This document shows positions 44,306-53,677 of a DNA stretch of 64,000 nt, piece by piece (positions within the stretch are counted from its first letter, which is position 1; every line of letters starts with the position of its first letter). The position numbers were made by a program, and so were the translations under genes. Origin of the DNA: GCA-2686295 sp964402995. Its GTDB lineage: Archaea > Nanobdellota > Nanobdellia > Woesearchaeales > GCA-2686295. The stretch is from positions 62,001 through 126,000 of the forward strand of contig CAYOEA010000001.1 in NCBI GenBank assembly GCA_964402995.1. The letters are read 5' to 3'. The notes beneath the pieces were generated by a model. It was given only the letters and a program-made list of their open reading frames with translations, did no database searches and was not told the origin of the DNA.

Positions 44306-45187
44306 CCTATCAAGATATTCTGTTCGATGATCAGTTCGAACAAGTGCATGAATTCTAATTTTTGTCTTAGCTTCTAAATCATGATTTAAACGTTCAATCT
44401 TACAAAGTTTATCAACTTCATGCATTTGTTCATTAGAAACTTTGAACAAATGTCTAAACGAACTAAATAAAGATTCATCAATTTCTCTGTAATGATTAAT
44501 TACTTTATCAGAACCTTCAAAACTATGTTCTTTGTTTAAAGCAAGCATAACAGCTGAAAGATTCTTTAAAGATTCAATAGTGTGCATTAAAGCAGCATTA
44601 GCTATCTTTAAATTTTCATGATCAAGACGTTCTTCTCGTTTATGCAATGCAAGCATACGCTCAGTTAAACGAAAAGCTTCTTCATAATCAGTTTTAGTTT
44701 TATCAGAACGTATATTTGACAAACGAAGATATTCAGCATCAGCATCTTTATCTTTAATATCAATGAAATGTTCTTTTTGAACTTCAGCTCTAAGAATAGT
44801 TTCTTCAGCTTCTAAAATAGATTCAAGTTCATCAAATAAAACTTTAAGACTATTATGTAAATCATCAGAATGTTTAGAACGAAGTTGACGATTTGCACCA
44901 GGAATAACTTTTTTATTCATATTAAAAAAACCAAAACCAGTTCTGATAGTCCTAGCAGCGCCAGACTCAGAAGAATAAGAATTTATGTGTTTAAAGAAAT
45001 CCTTATCATAAGATTCTAACTCATCCATGATTGGTTTGATCCTATGTAGAATTTGTCGTTTTCTTTCTTGAATAGAAATTTCTTGAGAAAGAATTTTACG
45101 AATGAGACCATCAAGTTTAATTTTAGCTTCTTCAATTGCATAAACAACTGAGAGTTGATGATCAATAATATGTGCACTTGATGTCAT
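44288..45187 (-). CDS. hypothetical coiled-coil protein
   Basis: 299 residues, strongly helical, with long charged stretches (IQERKRQILHRIKPIMDELESYDKD; LHNSLKVLFDELESILEAEE) compatible with coiled coils. A basic patch, GAARTIRTGFGFFNMNKKVIPG, breaks the helices at about residues 77-98. No enzymatic motif is visible. GAGGTTAG before the ATG is a good ribosome-binding site. The gene has no operon partner. I recognise no family. Confidence 0.65.
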   Translation of the reverse strand: MTSSAHIIDHQLSVVYAIEEAKIKLDGLIRKILSQEISIQERKRQILHRIKPIMDELESYDKDFFKHINSYSSESGAARTIRTGFGFFNMNKKVIPGANRQLRSKHSDDLHNSLKVLFDELESILEAEETILRAEVQKEHFIDIKDKDADAEYLRLSNIRSDKTKTDYEEAFRLTERMLALHKREERLDHENLKIANAALMHTIESLKNLSAVMLALNKEHSFEGSDKVINHYREIDESLFSSFRHLFKVSNEQMHEVDKLCKIERLNHDLEAKTKIRIHALVRTDHRTEYLDRNLNHN

Positions 45188-45432
45188 AATTTCTAACCTC
45201 TTATTAAAGAATTTCAGAGTTCATAGTATAAAAAAGTTTTGATAAGAAAGATTTGAATAAAGTGTCTCAGTTACTCCATGGGTTCATCATAATTTAGTCA
45301 GCCGGGGACAGATATCATCATTGACGAGAAATAGATTAAAATGAATGTTTATATAGTTTATTAAGAAAAATAGGGTAAATTTTATAAAAGACTAAAGTTT
45401 TATTAATGAGTTACTACTCTAAAGGGATATTG

Positions 45433-48183
45433 ATGGCGAACAATCTTACAAATGAAGAACTTGAGAACAGAATCTTACAATTAGAAAAAGAGAATGAAAA
45501 ACTAACTGGAAATCAACAAATATTATCTCAAGAAAATCAAGAATTACAATTATTATTTGATAACGCCCCGCTTGGATACCAATCATTAAGCACTGATGGC
45601 ACAATTCTAAAAGTAAATAATAAGTGGGCAGAAATGCTAGGATATTCTAAAAAAGAAATAGAAGGTAGAAACTTTGCAGAATTATTATCAGAAAAAGATG
45701 TTGAAAAGTTTAATGGAGCGTTCCCTAAATTTATAGAAAGAGGATTTGTTAAAGGAAAAGAATATGAATTAAAGAAAAAAGATGGAACATTTCTAAAAGT
45801 AAATTTTAATGGGAATACTATAACTGACGAACAAGGAGAATTTTTACAAACAGCATGTATGTTTGATGATTCTATCACTACAAAAGCATTAAAAGAAAGA
45901 GTTAAGGAATTAACTACATTATACAATCTGAAGCATTTTGAAAGTCAAACAAGTACTATTGAAGATTTAATTAAATTAGTTGCATTTGATTTACCGCAAG
46001 GAATGGAACAACCAGGAAAAGCACATGCAAGAATAACCCTAGATAATAAAAGATACTGCGATTGTGGAATGGATGACTTATGTGAAAGGATATATGTTTC
46101 ATCTATCACAAATGACATAATAGTTCAAGGAGTAAAAAGAGGAGAACAAGAAGTAGGATATACAACAAAAGAACTATTCCTAGAAGGATTTGAAAACGAT
46201 TTTCTAGAAACACATGCAAAAAATTTAGGCAGAATAATCGAAATAAGAGAAAGAAATAATGCTAGACATGAATGGTTAGAAACATTACCTGTAGCAGTAA
46301 GCATATTAGGATTTGGAAATGGACTTCAAAATATGGAATTTGAATTCTTAAACAATAAATTTTATGAACAAGCAGGAATAGATCCAAGTACGCCACCAAA
46401 AGAAATCAAAATATCTGATGTGATAGTAAAAGAAGACTTACAAATAGTAGCAGAAAGAATTGGAAAACTAAAACAAAATCAACAATTAGAACCTGCAATT
46501 TATAGATATATAAAACAAAAACCAGATGGAATAGATGAAACAGAAATAAACTATGTTCAAACATTCCCTCAAGTTAATATAAAAAATGGAGTACCAGTTA
46601 ACTTAACCATTGCAAGTGTTGATGTAACAGAGCAACTAAAATCAGAAGCAGAAAACTATTCCTTATTTCAACATAACTTAAATGCAATAGCTAGACTAGA
46701 CTCAAAAGATAGAGTGATGGATATAAATAAAAGATTCATAGAATTATTTGGATACAGTTTAGAAGAAGCTAAAGGTAAAGAAATAAATGATTTAATAGTT
46801 CCGCCAGAGTTATTAGATGAAACGAAAAAATTATCAAATTCGTTTCTAGATGGAGACGTAACAAACTATAAAGAAACCAAAAGGATAACAAAATCAAATG
46901 AACCACTAGATATGGAAATTTTTGGAGTTCCTATAAAAATTAATGAAAACCCTGATGGAGGATATGGAATATATCACCCAATAGCAGAAAGAATAAAACT
47001 AGTGCAAGAACTAAAAGATGCAAAAGAAAAAGCAGAAGAATCAGACAAATTAAAAAGCTCATTCTTATCAAATACTTCACACGAAATAAGATCTCCAATG
47101 AATGGAATATTAGGATTCACAAATTTACTTTTAGGAAATGCAAAGAAAGGAGGAAACACATTTCCCTTAGAAGATCAAGTTCATTATTTAGACATAATTC
47201 AAAATAGTTCAGAAAAATTACTACAATTAATAAACGATATTTTAGATGTATCAAAAATTGAAGCAGGACAAATAACATTAGTCGAGAAGAATTATTCTTT
47301 AAGAAATGTTATCGAGAGTGTAGAACAAAATGCGAATATGGCAAAAAAAGATAAGCCAATTGAAATAAAAGGCACTTATTCCCAAAAAGCCCCTATGAAA
47401 ATAATAGGAGATGAACTTAGATTAACACAAGTAATAACAAACCTTGTTGCAAACGCATATAAATTTACATCAGAAGGTAAAATAGATTTTGGCGTAGAAG
47501 TAGATGAAATAAAAAAAATGTTAACTGTATACGTTCAAGATACAGGTGAAGGTATACCACCAGATAAAATTGAAGCAATATTTGAATCATTTACACAAGT
47601 AAAATCAGAAGCTAACACATTACACCAAGGAACAGGACTTGGACTAACAATATCAAAAAACTTAGTAGAATTAATGGGTGGGAAATTAAGCGTAAAATCA
47701 AAAGTAGGAGAAGGATCAAAATTTGAATTTACCATACCATATAAAGTGCCCCAATCTTATAAAAGTGAAGAAATTGAACAACTAAACCTTGATTATACAA
47801 TACTTGAAAATAAAACTGCATTAATAGTTGAAGATGATAAAATTAATTTCACATATTTAGACATAGTTCTTAAAAAACAAAAAGTAAAAACAATTGAAGT
47901 AAGTAATGGAGAAGAAGCATTAGAAATTTATAAAAATAATGAAGATATAGATTTTATTTTAATGGATATAAAATTACCCGGTATAGATGGACTAGAAACA
48001 ACAAGAGAAATAAGGGAACTAGAAAAAAAATCAGGAAAATATACACCAATCATCGCAGTAACTGCTTATGCATTTGATTCAGATAAAAAAGACTCACAAA
48101 AAGCAGGTTGCACAGATTTTATTTCAAAACCAGCAGATAGAACTGATATTCTAGATAAAATTACACAATTATATATTGAATAG
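45433..48183 (+). CDS. hybrid histidine kinase, multi-PAS with C-terminal receiver
   Basis: 916 residues from the ATG at 45433 (AAGGGAT just upstream; an ATG at 45406 is possible). Order: coiled coil, PAS (about 35-150), a GAF-like linker domain with YCDCGMDDLC (about 160-280), two PAS-like domains (about 290-540), HisKA with NTSHEIRSPMNGIL, HATPase (NAYKFT, DTGEGIP, GTGLGLTIS), and a receiver (VEDDKIN, LMDIKLPG, AVTAYA, ISKP). No membrane segment, so sensing is cytoplasmic. No response regulator lies adjacent, so phosphotransfer must reach a remote partner. Confidence 0.93.
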   Translation: MANNLTNEELENRILQLEKENEKLTGNQQILSQENQELQLLFDNAPLGYQSLSTDGTILKVNNKWAEMLGYSKKEIEGRNFAELLSEKDVEKFNGAFPKFIERGFVKGKEYELKKKDGTFLKVNFNGNTITDEQGEFLQTACMFDDSITTKALKERVKELTTLYNLKHFESQTSTIEDLIKLVAFDLPQGMEQPGKAHARITLDNKRYCDCGMDDLCERIYVSSITNDIIVQGVKRGEQEVGYTTKELFLEGFENDFLETHAKNLGRIIEIRERNNARHEWLETLPVAVSILGFGNGLQNMEFEFLNNKFYEQAGIDPSTPPKEIKISDVIVKEDLQIVAERIGKLKQNQQLEPAIYRYIKQKPDGIDETEINYVQTFPQVNIKNGVPVNLTIASVDVTEQLKSEAENYSLFQHNLNAIARLDSKDRVMDINKRFIELFGYSLEEAKGKEINDLIVPPELLDETKKLSNSFLDGDVTNYKETKRITKSNEPLDMEIFGVPIKINENPDGGYGIYHPIAERIKLVQELKDAKEKAEESDKLKSSFLSNTSHEIRSPMNGILGFTNLLLGNAKKGGNTFPLEDQVHYLDIIQNSSEKLLQLINDILDVSKIEAGQITLVEKNYSLRNVIESVEQNANMAKKDKPIEIKGTYSQKAPMKIIGDELRLTQVITNLVANAYKFTSEGKIDFGVEVDEIKKMLTVYVQDTGEGIPPDKIEAIFESFTQVKSEANTLHQGTGLGLTISKNLVELMGGKLSVKSKVGEGSKFEFTIPYKVPQSYKSEEIEQLNLDYTILENKTALIVEDDKINFTYLDIVLKKQKVKTIEVSNGEEALEIYKNNEDIDFILMDIKLPGIDGLETTREIRELEKKSGKYTPIIAVTAYAFDSDKKDSQKAGCTDFISKPADRTDILDKITQLYIE

Positions 48184-48307
48184 AAAATATGATTCAACAA
48201 GGATTAGTGCTCAAGAATAAAAAAGATTTCTAGCAATTTGAAAATAAGTAGTTTTCAAATAATAGTTGATCAGACCAGAATAAGAAGATTTCGTAAGAAA
48301 AAAAGCA

Positions 48308-48381
48308 TGACCCCACAGGGATTCGAACCCTGGTCGTCCGGTCCGAAGCCGGAAACACTATCCAGACTATGCTATAGGGCC
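48308..48381 (-). tRNA. tRNA-Arg (anticodon TCG), no intron
   Basis: A complete cloverleaf on the minus strand: acceptor GGCCCTA with TGGGGTC, anticodon stem TCCGG/CCGGA around CTTCGGA (anticodon TCG), T-arm CAGGG-TTCGAAT-CCCTG and discriminator A. CCA is not encoded. A TATA-like CTTTATAG lies about 25 bases upstream. It decodes CGA and probably other CGN codons. Confidence 0.93.
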
Positions 48382-48544
48382 ATAGCATATATTGACTTGT
48401 CTATAAAGCCAATAAAATTAAGATATTTCTATCTATATTTAAAATTAACCTTAAAAAGAACAATTTTGATCAATAATTAACATAGAATTACTTACATTAA
48501 TATAATTATATTAAACTAGAATCATATTTTAATCAATCAAAGAT

Positions 48545-48838
48545 TCACTTAATTCTTTGGAGAGTAATTTCAATTATTGACACCCGAATATCCTTCCCTT
48601 CTTTGTTCTTGAATTCTTCTGAGTCAATACTTATACCTTTAAGTTCAATTAAGTCTTTAAGGAATCTCTTCAAAGCAACCTGAGTGACATCAACAGCACG
48701 ACTGATGAATTTACCTCTTGCCTTAACAATCACTTCTTGTGCATCTTTGGTTGTAAACTGCATGACTACACTCGTCACATAGTTCATAAAAGGTTTAGCT
48801 CCGATAAATATGGAGTTGTCCTTTTCCACCATGGTCAT
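48545..48838 (-). CDS. albA: Alba chromatin/RNA-binding protein
   Basis: 97 residues from the ATG at 48838, which overlaps the stop codon of the eS17 gene (TGATG); a second ATG lies at 48832. The Alba phrases are present: IFIGAKPFMNYVTSVVMQFT, VIVKARGKFISRAVDVTQVA and a C-terminal RVSIIEITL strand. Alba binds DNA and RNA as a dimer and helps shape the chromosome. Coupling with eS17 puts it under ribosomal-gene control. Confidence 0.95.
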   Translation of the reverse strand: MTMVEKDNSIFIGAKPFMNYVTSVVMQFTTKDAQEVIVKARGKFISRAVDVTQVALKRFLKDLIELKGISIDSEEFKNKEGKDIRVSIIEITLQRIK

Positions 48839-49026
48839 CACCCGTTATTTCTTTTAATTCGTGTTATGTACCCTGCTACGACGTTTCTAATCTTTTTTGA
48901 TGAAACATCAGTTAGTTCACTAACAAGTTTCTTATTTTGATTAAAATCAGTTGTTAATTTATCTTCGTGTGCTGCAATCATTTTGTGTGTAACTGCTTTA
49001 CTTAGTTTTGTTTTAATTCTTCCCAT
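48838..49026 (-). CDS. rps17e: small ribosomal subunit protein eS17
   Basis: 62 residues: MGRIKTKLSKAVTHKMIAAH followed by TTDFNQNKKLVSELTDVSSKK and a basic end (AGYITRIKRNNG). This is the archaeal/eukaryotic family eS17 at its usual archaeal length. It is the strongest single proof that the window is archaeal. It heads a two-gene unit with albA. Confidence 0.97.
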   Translation of the reverse strand: MGRIKTKLSKAVTHKMIAAHEDKLTTDFNQNKKLVSELTDVSSKKIRNVVAGYITRIKRNNG

Positions 49027-49138
49027 TTTTCCTCATGAAACTGCAGATTTATTTATAAATCTTGCCATTTTTTGTTTGTTTTTGAGCATAATTTATGCTT
49101 AGAAAGTAATTTCCTAGCAATTAAAATAAAAAAAATAT

Positions 49139-50536
49139 CTAGTTTGTAACTAGAATCTTGTTCGAATAAATAGTTCTTTCCCGATTTCCATCCATAAACT
49201 TAGTTCTAGTACTTGGTAAAGAAACGTTACCTATGATTTTAAGTTTAGACTTAATCTCGTAAGTTATAATTCGTTCTTCAAAAGGTTCAAGATTATCAAG
49301 GTTCCACTTTAATACAGTGCCTTTACCTTGAGTACTAACTTTATCAGGATGAAGTGTACCAACAGATTTCTTCTTAATTAATTCTGCAATACCAGGAATT
49401 TTATCAATTACTGAAACACTTGCAACAGATTTTCTAGTTCTATTCTTAATGAAAACTCTAATCTTAAGTTGTTGTGATCCTTCTTCACTTTCACCAATAA
49501 TTGCTTCTTTACTAAGAATAAGAGGACTTCTCATAACATAATAAAGTGCAATTAAAATCACAATTATTAATAAAATGATAATTGGAAGACGATAATTAGT
49601 TGTAACAGTAATAGTTTTTAATTCTTGAGAACCAAGATAAACATCCCACTGTAAACTAGATCCTTGGTCAGTTTTTACAACAATAGAATCAGGATTTGAA
49701 CTAGTAAAAATTCTTTCTAACCAAGTAGTCTGAAGATTAATTGTTTTAGTACTTCCAGCATTACCTAAATTTTCAAGAGTAATAACTTCTTCAGATTTGA
49801 ATAAAAAGTTTTTTGGCTCACTATCCATAGTCATAAGCGCATAAGGCATAACTTCGTAATTTTGAGATGCAGTTGAAATAGTTGCATTTTTAACTCTTAA
49901 AGCAACATTAAGTGAGAATAAACCAGGTTCTTGAAGAGGATCAATTTCGTAAAGATACTCAGTTCTAAGTTCTTCTAAAGGACCTAAAGAAGTTCTAATA
50001 ACATCATTAAATAAATCACTTTCAATAACAATTTCAGCCATACCAATATCTAAAGCATTTCTATTTCGCATATAAATTTCAACAGGAATCTTTTTTCTTG
50101 GATCAACTTCTTTACCAATAGTTACTCCAAACTGAACAGAAGGCCTATACTCTCCAAAGATAGGATCATAAGGTCGAACATTAACTACGAATAATTCAAA
50201 TTGAACATCATTATCACGAGCAGATTTAATTTTTATTGAGATAGCATGAATACCAAGGGCGACATCAGATGTTGGAGATAACTTAAAAGCAAACGATTTA
50301 GTTTCACCCGAAGGCACACTAAACTGTTGTGTTAATAAAACCCAAGATGAATCTTGTGTTGAAAATGATATAACATCATCTTGATCGAAATTATTAGTAA
50401 TTTCGACAGTGAACTCAGCTACTTCGCCCGCAAAAATGTCTTTCTTTACAGCAGTGGATTTAACATCAAAATCAGCAGCTGCAAAACTAACAAGTAGAAC
50501 GAACAATATTGGAATTATAAATAATTGTCTCCTCAT
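49139..50536 (-). CDS. COG1361-type extracellular protein with internal membrane helix and C-terminal domain
   Basis: 465 residues. A signal peptide (cleavage near FAAADF) is followed by CARDB/Ig-like modules: VEITNNFDQDDVISF, VYMRNRNALDIG-like and ENLGNAGSTKT segments. A single membrane helix lies at about 318-337 (LPIIILLIIVILIALYYVM). After it comes a further beta-rich domain (KIRVFIKNRTRKSVASVSVI, LKWNLDNLEPFEERIITYEI), which would lie on the cytoplasmic side if the topology is simple. Unlike the other two COG1361 proteins in the window, its gene is not beside transporter genes. Confidence 0.82.
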   Translation of the reverse strand: MRRQLFIIPILFVLLVSFAAADFDVKSTAVKKDIFAGEVAEFTVEITNNFDQDDVISFSTQDSSWVLLTQQFSVPSGETKSFAFKLSPTSDVALGIHAISIKIKSARDNDVQFELFVVNVRPYDPIFGEYRPSVQFGVTIGKEVDPRKKIPVEIYMRNRNALDIGMAEIVIESDLFNDVIRTSLGPLEELRTEYLYEIDPLQEPGLFSLNVALRVKNATISTASQNYEVMPYALMTMDSEPKNFLFKSEEVITLENLGNAGSTKTINLQTTWLERIFTSSNPDSIVVKTDQGSSLQWDVYLGSQELKTITVTTNYRLPIIILLIIVILIALYYVMRSPLILSKEAIIGESEEGSQQLKIRVFIKNRTRKSVASVSVIDKIPGIAELIKKKSVGTLHPDKVSTQGKGTVLKWNLDNLEPFEERIITYEIKSKLKIIGNVSLPSTRTKFMDGNRERTIYSNKILVTN

Positions 50537-50674
50537 AGTATTACCCTCAATCTTTTTAGTGAATATCTAATATATAAACTTTTCTTAATTTTCAACTAAT
50601 TTCACGACATAAAACTAGTAAAAAAATAAACTAAAGAAGATAATTCTCAAAAAGAAAAAGAAAACAATACAAAA

Positions 50675-51175
50675 TTATTCTATGATATTTAGAGCTCCAA
50701 CAGACAACCTATTTAGCTTTAATTCAACAATATCATTAGTTTTTGGATGAACAATTATAACTTGGTAAGATCGAGGTTTTAAATCTAGTTTAATCTCCAA
50801 ACCATGCACAGTTGCTTCAAAACGCTGAACAGAACTCTCTTCATTCTGAATTAAAATTTCAGAATCTTGATTTAAAGGAATGCTAAGATTTTTTGGAAAA
50901 ATAAAATTTTCTTTAATAATAATATTTAACTCATATTCAGGCACATTTTCTAAAGGCGGAAGATCTAACATATCAGGCTGAAAATCAATTGGTTTAATAG
51001 GTTCAACAGGTTTATCAGATTCAATAATAGAATCATCTTTAGTGTCAAAATAAACATTAGAGTTATCTTGCTTATCATCTAGTTCGCTAGAATCATCAGA
51101 TTTATTCGAACAAGCAATAATCGATAATAATAATATTACCAAGACAACAAACATTAACACATTTCTTTTTTTCAT
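50675..51175 (-). CDS. lipoprotein, cupredoxin-like without copper ligands
   Basis: 166 residues. Lipobox IIAC (Cys at about residue 22), an acidic linker, then a domain with the outline of a cupredoxin (FIFPKNLSIPLNQDSEILIQ, NEESSVQRFEATVHG, YQVIIVHPKTND, VGALNIIE). The Cys, Met and paired His of copper sites are absent. It is clearly paralogous to the next upstream gene (51235-51687). Both are anchored outside the cell. The role could be structural or receptor-like. Confidence 0.72.
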   Translation of the reverse strand: MKKRNVLMFVVLVILLLSIIACSNKSDDSSELDDKQDNSNVYFDTKDDSIIESDKPVEPIKPIDFQPDMLDLPPLENVPEYELNIIIKENFIFPKNLSIPLNQDSEILIQNEESSVQRFEATVHGLEIKLDLKPRSYQVIIVHPKTNDIVELKLNRLSVGALNIIE

Positions 51176-51234
51176 AACATCAATCCCCTAATTAATAATT
51201 TTTAAGTTAAAAAAATAAAAAATAAAAATTTAAT

Positions 51235-51687
51235 TTATTCTACAACTGTTAAAGTTCCTGATAATCCACCATTAAGTTTTATTTGAACTAAACCTTTAAC
51301 AGATGGCATCGCAATAGCAGAAGCATATTCGCCAGGCTCAATATCAAGTAAAATATTTGCCTTGTAAATTAAAACTTCAAAACGTTGAATTGTAGATTCT
51401 TTATTGTAAACAACAATTTCAGATTCTTGATTTAAAGGAAGTGAAAACTCACTTGGAATAATAGTACCATCAGCAATCTCAATGTTTACATCACCTTGAG
51501 GAACAATTACAAGATTATCATCTGCTGGAGCTTCATCATCAGGTAAATCATTGGACCCATCGTTAGTCATATCAACTTTACCTGTATCAATAGAATCAGT
51601 TTCTTCAGAATCAATTGCAGGTGTACATGCAAGCATAAATACAAGCATAGTGATGATCGCAAATAAGAATATTTTTTTTATTTCCAT
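51235..51687 (-). CDS. lipoprotein, cupredoxin-like paralogue
   Basis: 150 residues from the ATG at 51687 (a TTG three codons earlier). Lipobox MLAC (Cys at about residue 21), acidic linker (DDEAPADDN), then IIPSEFSLPLNQESEIVVYN, STIQRFEV, DIEPGEYASAIAMPSVKGL and LSGTLTVVE, aligned over its length with the gene at 50675-51175. Copper ligands are missing here too. GAGGT precedes the start. The two genes are 59 bases apart in the same direction: a tandem duplication. Confidence 0.72.
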   Translation of the reverse strand: MEIKKIFLFAIITMLVFMLACTPAIDSEETDSIDTGKVDMTNDGSNDLPDDEAPADDNLVIVPQGDVNIEIADGTIIPSEFSLPLNQESEIVVYNKESTIQRFEVLIYKANILLDIEPGEYASAIAMPSVKGLVQIKLNGGLSGTLTVVE

Positions 51688-51767
51688 AAATTTCAAACCT
51701 CTGAGAAGATTGATTTTATAAGAAGTATATAAAGTTTAATATTTAAAATAAAACATGAAAGCCATTT

Positions 51768-52181
51768 CTAAACTCCAAGTCGGTCTTTCATTTTAGAAGA
51801 TTTATATTTTTCAGGCATAAAAGCCTTTGCTCTAACAATCTTAGAATTAATTCCACGCTTTGCCAAAATATCCCTAATAATTTCTTCATCAACAATTTGA
51901 TCATAACCAAGAACTAAAACATCAGGTTGTTCATCTTCAACAACTTTATAGAAATCAACTTTCTCACCAAGAATTGCTTTATTAACATAATCTTTTGATG
52001 CAACAACACCAAGACGTGCATTTTCTGAAAACATTGGATTCTTATTTCTAAGCTTTTCATAACTAGAATCTCTTGCAAGAACAACTATTAAGAAGTCTCC
52101 AAATTGTTTTGCCTGCATAAGATAATCCTCATGACCTTTATGAAAAAGATCAAAAGAACCAAAAGCCATAACTTTAGTCAT
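51768..52181 (-). CDS. ribL: archaeal FAD synthase / cytidylyltransferase-like (RibL)
   Basis: 137 residues. Nucleotidyltransferase signature AFGSFDLFHKGHEDYLMQA (with the HxGH motif), RDSSYEKLRNKNPMF, and LVLGYDQIVDEE. The archaeal RibL group of this family adenylylates FMN to FAD; glycerol-3-phosphate cytidylyltransferase is the closest alternative. The Cys residues described for RibL are not obvious here. FAD would serve, among others, the flavoprotein at 41186. Confidence 0.85.
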   Translation of the reverse strand: MTKVMAFGSFDLFHKGHEDYLMQAKQFGDFLIVVLARDSSYEKLRNKNPMFSENARLGVVASKDYVNKAILGEKVDFYKVVEDEQPDVLVLGYDQIVDEEIIRDILAKRGINSKIVRAKAFMPEKYKSSKMKDRLGV

Positions 52182-52303
52182 ATAAACTTAATATGAAAGG
52201 AAGTTTTTAAGGATTATGCTTTTTAAACTAAAATTAAGTGCTTTTTACATAACATTTAAATATCAATTAGAGTTTAGAATAAGATAACATAAGAGGTGTA
52301 TTT

Positions 52304-52768
52304 ATGCATTCAGACGACTATGAACTTCTACCTCACGAAGAACTCGAGAGACTAAGAAAAGAATTAGAACATATTAAGAAAAATCCATATTCAGACGCAA
52401 AACAAAATAAAACTCTACTTGAAAGTATGGAAGGATTAACAGTTGCAATCAGAAAATTAACTTCAATACTTGAAGAAGCACAAGAGGATTTAATCAAAGA
52501 ATACGCCGAAGCTAGTCCAACTAAACTTATCAAACAAGTATCAATGCAAAATGCAAAGATTGCAGAAGGTATTGTTGCATTATCAGAATTAGTAAAACAA
52601 TCAAGTCAAAGGGGAAATGTGCAAATGCAAGCTCAAGCACCACAACAACAACAACAACCAACACAAGCAGCAGCACCTAGAAGAATGCCTTCGCCGCCAA
52701 GATTCCCTCCAGAAGATCCAGCTGAAAATGATTTAGATGCGGATTTTGCAAATTTTAACAAAAAATGA
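52304..52768 (+). CDS. hypothetical coiled-coil protein with Pro/Gln tail
   Basis: 154 residues. A helical first half (HEELERLRKELEHIKKN; LTSILEEAQEDLIKEYAEA) is followed by a low-complexity Gln/Pro/Ala region (about 104-135) and an acidic end. GAGGTG lies before the ATG. It overlaps the next gene by four bases (ATGA), which indicates coupled synthesis of two partners. I recognise no family. Confidence 0.65.
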   Translation: MHSDDYELLPHEELERLRKELEHIKKNPYSDAKQNKTLLESMEGLTVAIRKLTSILEEAQEDLIKEYAEASPTKLIKQVSMQNAKIAEGIVALSELVKQSSQRGNVQMQAQAPQQQQQPTQAAAPRRMPSPPRFPPEDPAENDLDADFANFNKK

Positions 52769-53280
52769 GTTTTCTTACACAAAGCCTATATGTAGCATTA
52801 AGCGGAGCCGCAATTAAACATAAATATGAAGCACTTAAAACATCACTAGATTATGATGAGTATGGAGATGTAACAAAAGAAAAACTTCTAACAGAACTTA
52901 CAAGTGCAGAAGGATTATATGGACAATTAATAGGTAGAGTAAGTGATAGAAAACTTGGTTCTTTAAGATTAAAAATAGATTACTTAAAATCAAAAATCCA
53001 AGAGGATATGATAGACCATGTACATGAACACGATGGAGTTAGTGATGTTGAACTAGATTTCGCACACCCACAAGAACATGTAGAATTAGATGGAATGGTA
53101 ATAACGCCGCCACTATTCGAAGATTTATATCATGAATTAGAACAAGTAGATGAAGAACACGAAATTTCTGAAGACATAATAGATAAGTTCAGAAATCAAA
53201 ATCAAGAAGAAATGCCAACTCAGGAAACAGGAATACACCTATTACATATAGCACCACCACCAAGCAAATCCGAATTCTAA
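52765..53280 (+). CDS. hypothetical acidic protein, partner of preceding gene
   Basis: 171 residues. Helical N-terminal half (SLRLKIDYLKSKIQED), then a His/Asp/Glu-rich acidic half (DHVHEHDGVSDVELDF; EQVDEEHEISEDI). No known domain. It is coupled by overlap to the coiled-coil gene at 52304. Its stop codon overlaps by four bases the stop of the convergent histone-fold gene at 53277. Confidence 0.65.
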   Translation: MSFLTQSLYVALSGAAIKHKYEALKTSLDYDEYGDVTKEKLLTELTSAEGLYGQLIGRVSDRKLGSLRLKIDYLKSKIQEDMIDHVHEHDGVSDVELDFAHPQEHVELDGMVITPPLFEDLYHELEQVDEEHEISEDIIDKFRNQNQEEMPTQETGIHLLHIAPPPSKSEF

Positions 53281-53447
53281 ATATCTTTAGACATTAAAGT
53301 ACGACGACCATTTGCTTTAGCTCTATCAATAGCTTCTTGAATTAAAATTTTAACTTTATCATTTAATGCATCGGAAAAATCTCCTGCAATATTAAAGTCT
53401 CCTGCTAACTCCTTGATTTTTGCTTTTACAATGAATAAATCTGGCAT
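53277..53447 (-). CDS. minimal histone-fold protein
   Basis: 56 residues, too short for routine gene calling. MPDLFIVKAKIKELAGDFNI, then AGDFSDALNDKVKILIQEAI, then DRAKANGRRTLMSKDI. The order short helix, long central helix, and the ending AKANGRRTLMSKDI matches the helix-2/loop-2 region of histone-fold proteins, most like the small bacterial and DPANN histones with the phrase RAKANGRKTVM. The third helix is absent or only begun. GAGGT lies about ten bases before the ATG. It would bind DNA as a dimer or oligomer, alongside Alba. Confidence 0.72.
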   Translation of the reverse strand: MPDLFIVKAKIKELAGDFNIAGDFSDALNDKVKILIQEAIDRAKANGRRTLMSKDI

Positions 53448-53521
53448 TTTTTGTTTACCTCTTAAGATTAGAAATTATCAAATGAATTTATAAAAATTGC
53501 TATTTTTATTTTTAGATTACT

Positions 53522-53621
53522 NNNNNNNNNNNNNNNNNNNNNNNNNNNNNNNNNNNNNNNNNNNNNNNNNNNNNNNNNNNNNNNNNNNNNNNNNNNNNNN
53601 NNNNNNNNNNNNNNNNNNNNN
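53522..53621. other. assembly gap (100 N)
   Basis: Exactly 100 N lie between the histone-fold gene's upstream region and the 3' end of a plus-strand gene. The repeat on the right side explains the break. The true gap must hold most of that gene, so it is longer than 100 bases or the gene is very small. Confidence 0.98.
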
Positions 53622-53677
53622 TGGATGAAAAAACAAAAGATAAAGAAGAATTTGATTTCTTAATTAATTTGCAATAA
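53622..53677 (+). CDS. 3' end of an unidentified gene cut by the gap
   Basis: The frame from the gap reads LDEKTKDKEEFDFLINLQ and stop (TAA at 53675-53677). The same codons, preceded by EIANY, recur at 53704-53773 ending in TAG. The body of the gene lies in the N run, so nothing can be said about its function. The visible tail is charged and helical. Confidence 0.5.

Noticed and set aside
48238..48480. 80-codon frame on the plus strand
   Set aside because: It runs antisense through the complete tRNA-Arg gene and shows no protein-like pattern beyond it.
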